Shown here piece after piece: positions 11,013 to 20,461 of a stretch of DNA of 23,885 nt. The notes below the pieces were generated by a model. It was not told the DNA's origin and did no database searches. It was given only the letters and a program-made list of their open reading frames with translations. Every line of letters starts with the position of its first letter. Position 1 is the stretch's first letter. Source of the stretch: a virus; IMG/VR virus record IMGVR_UViG_3300021138_000169, positions 1 to 23,885 of that record; one strand, given 5' to 3'. The position numbers and the translations under genes were made by a program.

Positions 11013-13633
11013 GCAGCTACAGATTTAGCAACTCGCAGTGCTTGCACGATAGCATCGTCAGGCATTGCGAGCATCTGTTCCGTATGGTTTGCCAGAAGCT
11101 TCTGGTTGCGCAAAGATTCATTGACAAGGGCATCAGCCTTTTTATCAATGACAGAACCACCATCCTTGCGCGGCTGGCGAGCTTCTGCCTCTGATGCTGG
11201 AACAGCCGTCTTTGCCCCTATTGTTTGCAAAGCTTTAGCAAGAGATGCATAGCCGTTAGGGTCTGGCCGATTTAGCAATGCCGTCATCAATTCAGGATCA
11301 GACGCAGCTTGTTGCAAAATTTTAATAGTCTGGTCTTTCGTCCCGCCAAAAACCACTTTGCTTATAAGGTCAGTGATCTTTGATGTAACGCCTCGACCAT
11401 ACCCAAGCATGCCAGCTACCGCACCAATGGTCGGGCTTCCGGCAATATTTAATGTATGCTGAGCGACTTGACCTAACAATTCACCCGCGACCGCATCGGA
11501 GATTGCACCAGTTGCTCGACCGTAAAGAATGGTAAACATTCTGTTATCGGCAAGGTTTTTCAATGTGGATTGATCGACAGCTTGGCTAGGTCTGATTTTT
11601 TGCAAAGCACGAGCAGAATTACCTAATGCAGAAACAAACTGCTTTTGCGTTGGGTCAGTGAAAACTTGATCGACCATATCGGCATGACGATCCAGAAAAT
11701 CGGCCAATGCTTTCGGGTTATTGTTTTTAGCAATGTCCGAAAACCGATCCGCAAATTGCCTTTTGGCAGCTTCGGTCGCGCTTTCGTCCGCTCGTTGAGC
11801 AATACCCATTAACCTATCCGAAAGACCCGGCACTTCCTGAATCATAGCCGCGTTTTTAGGATCGGCCATAAACCCGTCAACCGCATCTTTCGTTATATCA
11901 ATTTTATCGCCATTTTTCGTCAGCTTGCCAATCATCCAATTTGACACATCTTCGTCCGCCGCCGTTCCAAACTGGCTGCGAAGTGTGCGAAGATTGTTAA
12001 TGCCCGACATTCCGCCGTACATTTTATTTAATGTCATTTCTGGATCGACATTGGCATTGTTCGCTATGTCGCCAAGGAAATTGTCGCCAAATGTGTCGTG
12101 ATACTGCTTTGTCGCAGCACGAGCTTTGTTCCACGCTTCAATTTCACCATATGTATTACCGAAACGAACATTTTTCGGATCGGACATTACATCGCCAACG
12201 GCGTCAGCAAATCCATAAACGCTTGGGGCGTCCATAGGTTCAGGAGAAGCATAACTTTTTCTTGCAGCCCTTAAAGCCGATGCCCTTAAATCCTGCAACT
12301 CTTGAAAATCAATCTGCGAATTAGGAAGAGATTTCAATCTGTTCAAAGTGCTGACAATGGCACTTGGGAACGTTTGCTTCTTTGCTTCCGTTAATCCATC
12401 AACGTAGTCAAAGAGTGGTTGCAATGATTTATTTTTGTAAAGGCCAGCAGCCTTCAAAGATGGGTCTTGCCATGCAGCAGAAGCTTCCGAATCCATCTTC
12501 TGTTCTAGCGCATCAACCATGCTTCGAACATTGATCGACGCGTCACCTTGCGGGTTTACGCCATTAATACCAAAAGATTCTGGAACGTTAACAGTCGAAG
12601 AACTAACGCTAGTGTCAGCATTTTCAGATGCTTTAGCGGCGGCAGAACCTAACGATTCTTTCGAGACCTCTTCTTGGCCGCGTAATGCTTGAACTTCAGG
12701 TGTGTTTTCAGAGCCTTTCAGCCCTGTTACGTTCTGCGAGAATGCTTCGGCTCTACTTGCCGCTTGTGGACGCCCTTGCGCTTGCAAAGATTGTGCAGTC
12801 GTTAGGTCAACGCCGGGAACAGTTTCTGGTGCTGCTCCAATGGATGTTGGGCCGATCTGATCTGGTGCGACCATATGTTCACGAGCTATCTTGCCAGCAA
12901 TATCTCTGGCGCGCTCTTCCACAACAGGCGCACTTCTAGCCGCAGCAATGGATGATACACCAGCCGCGCCTAAACCGCCACCAATCGAACCAACGATCTT
13001 TGCCCACGGTTCATAATCTGTGCCACGGACAGGCTCTGATAAAGCTTGACCTGATGCACCGCTGATCGCGCCAATGGTGGCACGTTCCGCAGCAGACCCC
13101 GGACCAAGCAATAATGATGCTGGTATCTGCTCTGCCCCAGCTTCAATAATTCTGCCGGGAACTGTTTGCGCAGCAGGTGCAGTTGGGACTCCAACGGATT
13201 CAGCAGCACTTTGGACATCTTGCCTTGAAGGCATTTTAGGGATGTCTTCGCCATGCTTTTTCTCATATGCCGATTCAATGTTTCTTACATTTTGAGTGCT
13301 TTGTTCCCAAGCTTCCGACGAACCTTTTGGCAATATGCCAGCCTTCTCGCCAGCCCAAACGCCGCCACTAACGAGTTTAGCAGGAATGTTTTCGATTACA
13401 TCGCTTAAACCTTGGGCAGTTTCCGGCAAACTATAGACACCACGCTGTATGCCGCTGACCGGAGCCATAGCGACATCTTTTGCTAATGATGGTGGTTCTA
13501 CTTCGTGCCCCGGAATTTTATAATCTGACGGCAATGCAGGATATTTATTTTGACCCGTAGCTGGTTGAGCCGGAGGGTTAAAATATTTTGTAACATCATA
13601 GTCAGTAGGTAAGGGTGCGTAAGTTTCAGCCAT
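11009..13633 (-). CDS. large virion protein, probable DNA-ejection protein
   Basis: An 874-residue protein. The N-terminus has two similar segments (YAPLPTDYDV and YPALPSDYKI). Around residues 180-235 are Gly/Ala-rich hydrophobic stretches (ATIGAISGASGQAL, GSIGGGLGAAGVSSIAAARS) that could insert into membrane; another (SPTIGAVAGMLGYGRG) lies near residue 750. The rest is helical. The C-terminus carries RKDGGSVIDKKADALVNE. Size, composition and place at the end of the late operon suit an internal or ejection protein of a short-tailed phage. I recognise no enzyme domain. The start overlaps the previous stop as TAATG, so it is translated with the 957-residue protein. Confidence 0.65.
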   Translation of the reverse strand: MAETYAPLPTDYDVTKYFNPPAQPATGQNKYPALPSDYKIPGHEVEPPSLAKDVAMAPVSGIQRGVYSLPETAQGLSDVIENIPAKLVSGGVWAGEKAGILPKGSSEAWEQSTQNVRNIESAYEKKHGEDIPKMPSRQDVQSAAESVGVPTAPAAQTVPGRIIEAGAEQIPASLLLGPGSAAERATIGAISGASGQALSEPVRGTDYEPWAKIVGSIGGGLGAAGVSSIAAARSAPVVEERARDIAGKIAREHMVAPDQIGPTSIGAAPETVPGVDLTTAQSLQAQGRPQAASRAEAFSQNVTGLKGSENTPEVQALRGQEEVSKESLGSAAAKASENADTSVSSSTVNVPESFGINGVNPQGDASINVRSMVDALEQKMDSEASAAWQDPSLKAAGLYKNKSLQPLFDYVDGLTEAKKQTFPSAIVSTLNRLKSLPNSQIDFQELQDLRASALRAARKSYASPEPMDAPSVYGFADAVGDVMSDPKNVRFGNTYGEIEAWNKARAATKQYHDTFGDNFLGDIANNANVDPEMTLNKMYGGMSGINNLRTLRSQFGTAADEDVSNWMIGKLTKNGDKIDITKDAVDGFMADPKNAAMIQEVPGLSDRLMGIAQRADESATEAAKRQFADRFSDIAKNNNPKALADFLDRHADMVDQVFTDPTQKQFVSALGNSARALQKIRPSQAVDQSTLKNLADNRMFTILYGRATGAISDAVAGELLGQVAQHTLNIAGSPTIGAVAGMLGYGRGVTSKITDLISKVVFGGTKDQTIKILQQAASDPELMTALLNRPDPNGYASLAKALQTIGAKTAVPASEAEARQPRKDGGSVIDKKADALVNESLRNQKLLANHTEQMLAMPDDAIVQALRVAKSVAA

Positions 13634-16506
13634 TACTGCCTCATCAACAAATCAGTTACACCCTGACCAAATACCGAATCAATTTTTGATCTCATTTGGT
13701 CTGGACCATACTTTTTCAGGTCACTGACCAATGGTGCTGGAACAGTAGAAAGAATCGCCCTTTCAGCATATTTCTCTGGTGGGTTGAACTTCCTGAAAGT
13801 TTCTTCAGCACCATTCAAATTGCCGAATCTCGAATAGTAATCATTCAAGAATGTATTTTTGTCCTGCTTATAACGGGCTGCTTGTTCCAACCCAGTCGTG
13901 ATACGTTCCCAACCCATTTTGGTGTTATTCACACCGGGGTTAGCTTGAACGGATTGTTGAACAATAAAGCCCGGCTCACGTCCCAAAGTACGCGCCAATT
14001 CCGTTCCCAAACGGAAAGAATCTTTTGAGATTTCTTCCCCTGCTGCCAAATTATTAGGATCGAATATAGGTTTCCCGCCCAATGCAGTTACGAAAGCATT
14101 AGCATTTTGCGCAATTTGCAATCTTTGTTCCGCGTATGCTCCCTGTGCCAAGAACCCTGTCGGCTTGAAATTTTCAGCCTGATTCTTCATTTCAGCCAGC
14201 CTATAAATCTGCTGGTCAGCAGCATCAGAATCTGTCTGGTACTGCTTCAAAAGCGGCTCAGCAACTTCTTGCGCTGTTTTTGCAATAGCAGGATCATACA
14301 TATTCATTTGATTAGGAGGCAAATATCCCTTCGGGGCGGACAGAACGGGACTCCACGGTATTGTATCTGCCGCTGTTTTTGGCTCGGTTGCTTTAACTGC
14401 CGGAGCAGGTTGCCCCGTCACATCTGGAGAAACCGCTGGAACGCTTGGAACAGCCGTGCTTCCATCAACGCCCGGAAGCTTTAATGGCGATCCATTGGTG
14501 TCAACCTGACCAGTCAATTTATTGACACGAACCATGCCAACGCCCGGAACAGGCTTCATTTCATAAAGGCTGGCTTGTGACGACAATGCGCGAGCATTCA
14601 ACTCGGCAATTTCGGCAGGTGTCTTTGAGGCGTCAAGCGCAGTGCGAGCTCGCTCGTTCTGGCGAGCTTCTTCCGTCAACTGCAATTCTGCTTGCTGTTT
14701 CTGGAATGCGCGATCATTGGCTTGTGCATTATAGTATGTGCCAAGGCCAGCAGTAGCACCTTCACCAACACCCACGCCAAAGAATGGAGAACGGCTGGAT
14801 AGCATGCCAAGACCCGCCGCAAGCATGCCCATGCGAGCATTATCCGACAGATTAAGCCCCGTCATTTTTTCAACGGCAGTTTGGCCCTTTGAAGGCATCC
14901 AATTGCTAGGCTGATCCGTATTGTCTGACGTATCAGGCGCAACATCCGGCGTTACACCGCCCGACTGTCCATTATTGCCAGCAAATGCCTTGCGATCAGG
15001 AACAACGCCACCCGCCGCGAAATCTGCGCCGCCCCAACCATGCATGGTTTGAGTTGACGTTGGGTCGGATGATGGGAGGATAACGGAAGATGGGGCTACC
15101 GTGCCGTCGGGAGAAGAAAAGAAACTTCCAATCCTCGACATGTTGTTCTGCATATTATAGCGTTGATCTTTTGACGCATTAGCTAATTGCTTAGCCACGT
15201 CCATCATCGTGCCTTCTTCGAAAGGCCGTGGGGCTTCTGGAATAGTGGTCTTTCCGCCCAACTTGCCCTGAGCAATCAAGGAAGCCAATGGCATCAAACC
15301 CTTTAACGTTAAAGGAGAAGTTCCAGACCCACCTGATGGTTGGCTCGTATATGGAATGTCGGATACTGAACCAGCAGTAGCGAAATGACTGCGGCCAAGC
15401 CCCTCTTGAACTGCGCCGCCCATCCAGTCAGCAAGACCGCCATCAGCAAAATGGCCTCTGTCCGCCGCACCTTCCGTAGCGCGTTCATAATCGACCATGC
15501 GCATTCCATCGGTGGAATGATGCACGGCATCTGGTTTATGCTTTTCGACTTCCTGCGCGCTCAGGCCAAGCATCGTATGGCCATCACCCTTGTAGTTGAA
15601 TTTGTAGATATTCTGACCATCGAAGGTCTTACCTACGGGCTTCATGTTTTCCTTCAGGCGTTCATCAGAAGGCCAAGGAATTGAGCCAAGGGTCATCAAC
15701 CCGCCAAGAAGCTGCGAGCCAACATTTGGGCCGGGCTGCGATGTAAGCGACGTGCCGCCCGACTGTCCGCCAATACCCAAAAGAAGGTTGGCAAGATATT
15801 GCGTGGTTTCGAACGGATATGCCTGACCAGCTTGCCATTGCTGCTGATTGGCAGTGTCTTGAGCCTGTTGCACGGCCTGTTGCTGAGCACCAGCACCAAG
15901 CTGAGCTTGCGCCCCCTGCAATGCGGCAGATTGCGCCGCCGTACCAAAGCCACCAATCGTTTGACCAGCGGCAAGGGCGCGAGCCTGATCGGCGTTGAAC
16001 TGCTGTTCAGCCTGACCGTAGCCCCCCTGATAAACGTTAGCCATTGTTTGACCCGTAGCGAGACCTTGCTGGCGAGCCAATTCGGCTTGAGCGATACCAG
16101 CGCGATCACCACCAAATGCGCCGCGACCGATGGCACTTCCCAAAACCTGCTGCTGTTGCTGAGCATTGGTTTCGTTAAGGTTAGCCATCGTTTCGTTCGC
16201 CACATTGCTAATGTATGGCGACATATATTGATTAGCGGTTTGAGGCGTCCAGCCTTGCCCAGCTTGCTGAGCATAGCCAGTAGCAGCCTGATAGTATGGC
16301 TGAGCCATACCAGAAGCTGCGTTTACATTCTCGATGCCAGCCTGTTGTGTCGGGGTAAGACCCGCAACCATCTCACCGCCATATTGTGTAAATGGCGTAT
16401 TCGCGACGTTCTCGGCGCGTGAAGCTAACATTTTATAATTAGCCGCAACATCCGCCGGAGGGCTGAACGATGAAGAGGTAGTTGACGAGCCTTTAGAACC
16501 GCACAC
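13633..16506 (-). CDS. large virion protein with internal peptidase S74 chaperone-like domain
   Basis: A 957-residue protein. It begins with GTG at 16506, supported by a strong ribosome site (AGGAGA). Residues 1-275 are Gln/Ala/Gly-rich (NAQQQQQVLG at 114-123). At 280 comes SDERLKENMKPVG, then LSAQEVEKHKPDAV (315-328) and DYERA (340), the signature of the S74 intramolecular chaperone, which normally ends tail spikes. Ser280 is at the usual self-cleavage position. Low-complexity segments with FADGG-like motifs follow, then about 300 mainly helical residues at the C-terminus. Position next to the 874-residue protein suggests an ejected or tail-tip protein. Confidence 0.7.
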   Translation of the reverse strand: MCGSKGSSTTSSSFSPPADVAANYKMLASRAENVANTPFTQYGGEMVAGLTPTQQAGIENVNAASGMAQPYYQAATGYAQQAGQGWTPQTANQYMSPYISNVANETMANLNETNAQQQQQVLGSAIGRGAFGGDRAGIAQAELARQQGLATGQTMANVYQGGYGQAEQQFNADQARALAAGQTIGGFGTAAQSAALQGAQAQLGAGAQQQAVQQAQDTANQQQWQAGQAYPFETTQYLANLLLGIGGQSGGTSLTSQPGPNVGSQLLGGLMTLGSIPWPSDERLKENMKPVGKTFDGQNIYKFNYKGDGHTMLGLSAQEVEKHKPDAVHHSTDGMRMVDYERATEGAADRGHFADGGLADWMGGAVQEGLGRSHFATAGSVSDIPYTSQPSGGSGTSPLTLKGLMPLASLIAQGKLGGKTTIPEAPRPFEEGTMMDVAKQLANASKDQRYNMQNNMSRIGSFFSSPDGTVAPSSVILPSSDPTSTQTMHGWGGADFAAGGVVPDRKAFAGNNGQSGGVTPDVAPDTSDNTDQPSNWMPSKGQTAVEKMTGLNLSDNARMGMLAAGLGMLSSRSPFFGVGVGEGATAGLGTYYNAQANDRAFQKQQAELQLTEEARQNERARTALDASKTPAEIAELNARALSSQASLYEMKPVPGVGMVRVNKLTGQVDTNGSPLKLPGVDGSTAVPSVPAVSPDVTGQPAPAVKATEPKTAADTIPWSPVLSAPKGYLPPNQMNMYDPAIAKTAQEVAEPLLKQYQTDSDAADQQIYRLAEMKNQAENFKPTGFLAQGAYAEQRLQIAQNANAFVTALGGKPIFDPNNLAAGEEISKDSFRLGTELARTLGREPGFIVQQSVQANPGVNNTKMGWERITTGLEQAARYKQDKNTFLNDYYSRFGNLNGAEETFRKFNPPEKYAERAILSTVPAPLVSDLKKYGPDQMRSKIDSVFGQGVTDLLMRQ

Positions 16507-16523
16507 GGGCCTTCTCCTGAATT

Positions 16524-17093
16524 TTAAGACGCAAGGTCAGCCCGTTCAGGCTGGCCCGTCCTTGCCCCATAAATAAAGAAAGCACCCGCCGGGTCTCCAA
16601 AGTGCTTTTCATATAGTTCTACTTTAGCATTTGTCCGCTGATTTGACAAAACACCAATCATCAAAGGCAAGCCAAGTCCATCAGCCGCCTTTTTTGCAAA
16701 TTCAATCATCTTTTGAACGCGTGATACAGTAGCGTTTCTGTAGTCGGGGCGAACAAAAACTGACATTTCTTCAAGGAATGGCGTATCAGAATACCAATTA
16801 TTAGCCACCCTAAGCAAAATCATAGCTTCAAGTTCATCTTTTTTACCGATGACACCAATAATTCCGTGATGCTTATGAAGCATTGGGCGAATGGTATCTC
16901 GTACTTTGTCCTCGTTCAGATCGAACATCCCGATCTCTTCGTGAATCATCCGAGCCAATACCATGATGCCATCTTCGTCATCAGGCTGAGCAACACGCGC
17001 AATGGCATCGGTCGTTATACGTTCTGGTCGAGGCATACGGGCGCGAGCACTTTTGGAAAGGCGAACTCGTTGCTTTTTCAATGATACGTTCAT
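16524..17093 (-). CDS. GNAT-family N-acetyltransferase
   Basis: A 189-residue protein from the ATG at 17093 (ribosome site AAGGA); an upstream TTG would add two residues. After a basic N-terminus (KKQRVRLSKSARARM), residues from about 35 on show the GNAT layout: DEDGIMVLARMIHEEIGMF, an antiparallel sheet with GIIGVIGKKDELEAMILLR, then LEEMSVFVRPDYRNATVSRV with a helix, and a late strand/helix pair (PLMIGVLSN, ELYEKHFG). The acetyl-CoA loop is degenerate: RNATVS replaces the R/QxxGxG/A consensus, though related phage proteins share this. The substrate is unknown. Sitting between virion genes suggests virion or host-protein modification. Confidence 0.75.
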   Translation of the reverse strand: MNVSLKKQRVRLSKSARARMPRPERITTDAIARVAQPDDEDGIMVLARMIHEEIGMFDLNEDKVRDTIRPMLHKHHGIIGVIGKKDELEAMILLRVANNWYSDTPFLEEMSVFVRPDYRNATVSRVQKMIEFAKKAADGLGLPLMIGVLSNQRTNAKVELYEKHFGDPAGAFFIYGARTGQPERADLAS

Positions 17094-17095
17094 TA

Positions 17096-17632
17096 TCAAT
17101 CCTTTTTAGGAGGGGGGAGCTTTTGAAGAGTCTTTATGTGTTTCTGGCGAAGCTTTTTGACGTATTCATCCAGAATGCGATGGCCTTTGTCCAAATCACC
17201 TTCGCCAATACCGAAAACCGCGTTAGGGGGAATAACGTACTCTCCACCAGCAGCAACAATAGGAACGCCACTGCTAGAATCTTTATATGAGCGATCATAA
17301 TACTTCTTCACCCATTCGGTTATGTTTTTGAATCCGTTAAGGGTATTGCCCTCGCCAAGGAAAGCGACTTCTTCAGCCGGAATGACATAAGCGCCAGCCG
17401 GAACATGCATCGGCAAATGATCGGTCCGACCAGCGACAGGGCTATGAATTGGGCCGACATGAATTACGTTTTTGTCTTGAACCTTGGCATTTGCGCTACC
17501 ACCACCAGCTTTTTTATAGCCAGCAATGTTTAACGCAGCCGCAATAGATTGATCACGGGGATGACCCGAATGGATCATCTCTTCAATATTGGAACTAATT
17601 GTCTTTTTTGACGATCCGTGTGCCAGTGGCAT
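17096..17632 (-). CDS. conserved virion-cluster protein with duplicated YVIP motif
   Basis: A 178-residue protein. The start, MPLAHGSSKKTISSNIEEMI followed by GHPRDQSIAAALNIA, is a well-known opening of small phage proteins of the structural cluster. Next come KKAGGGS, VGPIHSPVAGRTDHLPMHV and two similar blocks: AGAYVIPAEEVAFLGEGNTL and GGEYVIPPNAVFGIGEGDLD. The repeat implies duplication of one folded unit. I recall close relatives in many alphaproteobacterial phages, all hypothetical. Position between the tail proteins and the GNAT gene suggests a virion or assembly role. A ribosome site (AGGTG) precedes the ATG, and two bases separate its stop from the GNAT start. Confidence 0.7.
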   Translation of the reverse strand: MPLAHGSSKKTISSNIEEMIHSGHPRDQSIAAALNIAGYKKAGGGSANAKVQDKNVIHVGPIHSPVAGRTDHLPMHVPAGAYVIPAEEVAFLGEGNTLNGFKNITEWVKKYYDRSYKDSSSGVPIVAAGGEYVIPPNAVFGIGEGDLDKGHRILDEYVKKLRQKHIKTLQKLPPPKKD

Positions 17633-17642
17633 ATAACACCTG

Positions 17643-17984
17643 TTAACTATAGATTACATTTAGAACCATTCCAGAACCGGGAACGACCACGATTCCGTTG
17701 GCAACTGGGATCAGGCATTGCACTAGTCCGATTGTCGCTGGAATGATCATAATCCGATTTGTCAGGCTACTCGTAGACGATGAATCATAAATGGTAGCAG
17801 GTGACGATCCGCCCACAATCACTGAAACAGAAACGAGGAAACCAGCTTTAGAGCTAACTTGCGTAGTGCCAGTTATTTCGCCGCTGTTCGCTTTGCCTGA
17901 CGTAGACAAAGTGGCGTTTGTCAGACCATTGAAAGCTGACACCTGATTTTTCTGTGTTGTGAGGAAGTCGTCCTGCGAGGCCAT
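17643..17984 (-). CDS. small beta-rich virion-cluster protein, unknown function
   Basis: A 113-residue protein. A short helical start (MASQDDFLTTQKNQVSAFNG) is followed by Ser/Thr/Gly/Val-rich sequence predicted to be all beta (GFLVSVSVIVGGSSPATIYD, then IMIIPATIGLVQ and VVVPGSGMVLNVIYS). This looks like a small decoration, adaptor or tail-associated protein, but no family is recognised. Its start overlaps the stop of the tail hub gene as TAATG, so translation is coupled to it. Composition matches the neighbouring virion genes. Confidence 0.6.
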   Translation of the reverse strand: MASQDDFLTTQKNQVSAFNGLTNATLSTSGKANSGEITGTTQVSSKAGFLVSVSVIVGGSSPATIYDSSSTSSLTNRIMIIPATIGLVQCLIPVANGIVVVPGSGMVLNVIYS

Positions 17985-20458
17985 TAGTATTTTCCATCCG
18001 GTTGAAAACGATAACGAATTTGTCCCAAACGCCAGAACGAATTTGCATCGCTAGATGACACTTGGAAGGCCAATAGTCTATTGCGAATGCGCGTAGAAAT
18101 ATATTCTGTGCTTTTCGTAACGGTGTATGGGCCATATTGAGTAGGAGTATCGCCGGGGTAGTTCACGCCAAAGAAAGTAATCTGTACGCTGGCATTCGCT
18201 TGACCCGTTTGATTCTGGTTATAGTCTCCCCACTTCATATCAGGCCACATCTGATCAATAAAGACCATCTGATCACCTTCCGACAAGGCAAAGTAACCTG
18301 TTTCAAAAGATGGCGTCATCGGGACTAAGCCAGCGTCGTTGCCAACTTCATGTTGGTAAATCACCAAATCCGTACCCGTTCCGATAGGTGGGCCAAGAAC
18401 AGACTGATCAATCCATGCAGTACGACCCATTGAGCCGTAATCCCATGTCATTGTGGAGACATTGTATTTTACATACGAATCATTTTCACCGCTAGTGCTG
18501 GCGGTGGATGGGTAAAACCACCATACTTCGCTGAACAAGCTATTGGTGGCGCAACGTATGTTATACACATAGGCCGAATTTAGGTTCTGGAAAACTACGT
18601 CCCAAACTGGGCATGGGATCGCCGTTACGCCCTGTGGTGAAAGCATGTTGAACTGTGATGGACTCATCCAGAAGACCATGTTGTTCATAGCACCGACGGC
18701 TTTTGGCCCAATCGCACCAACGCCTGTCGCGATCTTGTTAAAGGCATATACCAGCGGCGATCCGATGTACTGCATCGACCATACTGATTCGTCCGTCCAG
18801 AAAATCGCTTGTTGCTGCGTCTGTAGACCCGCTACAATCTGGCTTCCTTCAGGCAAACGATATGAGCCAGCCTGATTGACCGATGTAGCTATCCACGTCG
18901 TAGGGTCGCCCACATCGCACCAACGGATCAGCAGTGGGTCAATAATGCCAGTAAAGCTCGAACCGTAAGCAATGATCTGACGTTGTGGCATGGCCACGAA
19001 CATGCCATTGTTTACCGTTGGGCTATTGTTAAAGATAAAAGCCGTGGCAGATGGGCCTTCTGGCGTGTAATAGAAGATCGGGCCACCGCGCGGAGCAGCA
19101 ACGAGTAATTGCCCAAAATTGTCCAAACTCCAATCCGTTGCCGTGATCGTAGTTGGGCTATTCGTAGCCGTCATACTCGTAGAAGATACCGCCGCTATGG
19201 TCGATACTTGATATGTACCAGCCCCATACGGCGTACCCGTGATTTGAGATTGTATGGTTGTACCAGAAGCCACGCCAGAACCAGAAAGCGTCATGCCGGG
19301 AACAATGTTTCCGGTAACAGACGATGCCGTCAAAATTCCCGAACCATCAATAGAACCAGTGAACGAAGCTGTCGTGTTTCGACCAGTGTTTACTGGCTGA
19401 CCGACGCCATACCCACCATAACCATAGCCACCAAGGCCATATCCCGTATTTGCACCCGGAGGACCAATGTTGACGTAATATACGTCATCCATATTTCCAA
19501 AGTTCATAAAAGATGATTGCGTCGATGTAGCCTGAACTGCTGCAATGAAGGTGTAGGTGTTAACGTCGATTACTGTAGCTACAGTGTAATAACCATAGAT
19601 CGTTATGCCGCCCACAACCGTTGGAACGTTGAAGCTGACGGTAGAGCCAATCGAAAATCCGTGATTTGGATATACAACCGTGACAGTTCCCGAATTTGTG
19701 GCAGTCGAGAAAAATGGTAACGATCCACCGTTAACCGTTTCCGATGTTGGGTAATACGGAATGTTAATGGTATAAGTCTGCGTATCAATGACACTGGCGA
19801 TAGGGTAAAGCCCCTGAATCGTTCCACCGCCAACAGATACTTGCGTTAGATAGTTAACGTAATCACCAACGCGAACCGAGAAGCCGGGGTCTACAACTGT
19901 TACAGTTGTGCTGCCACTAGCCACCTGAAAATTATAGCTTGGATAGCTGGGAGTTAATGCTTCTGTTGTCAGGGCATTGCCGTTTTCAGTCAACAACACA
20001 CCGCTTTGCGCCGTGAAGTTGGGCAAAGGCATCGTGGTGATAGTTTCTGGCGTGATGTTAAACGATTGCGTAGATGGATTGTCTTGTAGCCCATAGCTTG
20101 GGTATAAAGGCGTTCCAGCTTCAGTCGTTATGATATTGCCGGATTCGGTCGTAAGCGCGTTAGATACGCCATACTGATAGGCATACAAGCCAGTGGTAGT
20201 GCCGACGCCGAGCCACTTGTAAAGATTAAGGTCTTCCCACGCCCATAATGCACGGGCGACCGAGGAAATCGTGCCGGAAAACCATTGAATCCAGCCGCCC
20301 AACTTTTGAACGATAGAAGAACCCTGCACACCCACATACTGGCTCGGCCTATCTGGCAAAAAACGGACAAAATTTGATTGAGAAATACCCGCCTGATTAA
20401 GCGTTTGCGTCTTTGTAGTATCGACGCCGGGCATAATCTGAATTGCATTATGGGGCAT
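17984..20458 (-). CDS. tail hub / DNA stabilisation protein, P22 gp10-like
   Basis: An 824-residue protein. The N-terminus (GVDTTKTQTLNQAGISQSNF, then VRFLPDRP) and the later part (TDWSLDNFGQLLVAAPRGGP, FNNSPTVNNGM, GDPTTW, GVGAIGPKAV, FWMSPSQF) match the beta-propeller tail proteins related to P22 gp10, which close the portal channel. A GYG-rich linker (338-353) precedes a Gly/Ser/Thr-rich insert at 365-432, also present in the neighbouring adaptor. There are two further internal duplications: TTESGN/TTEALTP units near 103-124 and 164-175, and VTVV...DxxTYT units at 183-233 and 256-305. It should bind the adaptor and form the hub of a short tail. Confidence 0.75.
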   Translation of the reverse strand: MPHNAIQIMPGVDTTKTQTLNQAGISQSNFVRFLPDRPSQYVGVQGSSIVQKLGGWIQWFSGTISSVARALWAWEDLNLYKWLGVGTTTGLYAYQYGVSNALTTESGNIITTEAGTPLYPSYGLQDNPSTQSFNITPETITTMPLPNFTAQSGVLLTENGNALTTEALTPSYPSYNFQVASGSTTVTVVDPGFSVRVGDYVNYLTQVSVGGGTIQGLYPIASVIDTQTYTINIPYYPTSETVNGGSLPFFSTATNSGTVTVVYPNHGFSIGSTVSFNVPTVVGGITIYGYYTVATVIDVNTYTFIAAVQATSTQSSFMNFGNMDDVYYVNIGPPGANTGYGLGGYGYGGYGVGQPVNTGRNTTASFTGSIDGSGILTASSVTGNIVPGMTLSGSGVASGTTIQSQITGTPYGAGTYQVSTIAAVSSTSMTATNSPTTITATDWSLDNFGQLLVAAPRGGPIFYYTPEGPSATAFIFNNSPTVNNGMFVAMPQRQIIAYGSSFTGIIDPLLIRWCDVGDPTTWIATSVNQAGSYRLPEGSQIVAGLQTQQQAIFWTDESVWSMQYIGSPLVYAFNKIATGVGAIGPKAVGAMNNMVFWMSPSQFNMLSPQGVTAIPCPVWDVVFQNLNSAYVYNIRCATNSLFSEVWWFYPSTASTSGENDSYVKYNVSTMTWDYGSMGRTAWIDQSVLGPPIGTGTDLVIYQHEVGNDAGLVPMTPSFETGYFALSEGDQMVFIDQMWPDMKWGDYNQNQTGQANASVQITFFGVNYPGDTPTQYGPYTVTKSTEYISTRIRNRLLAFQVSSSDANSFWRLGQIRYRFQPDGKY

Positions 20459-20461
20459 GTT

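Noticed and set aside
15799-16422. 207-residue plus-strand ORF opposite the Gln-rich part of the 957-residue protein
   Set aside because: It is a Leu/Ser/Arg-rich shadow of Gln/Ala-rich codons on the true strand, without a ribosome site.
19109-19516. 135-residue plus-strand ORF opposite the tail hub gene
   Set aside because: Arg/Thr-rich mirror of Gly/Thr/Val codons in a clearly coding minus-strand gene.
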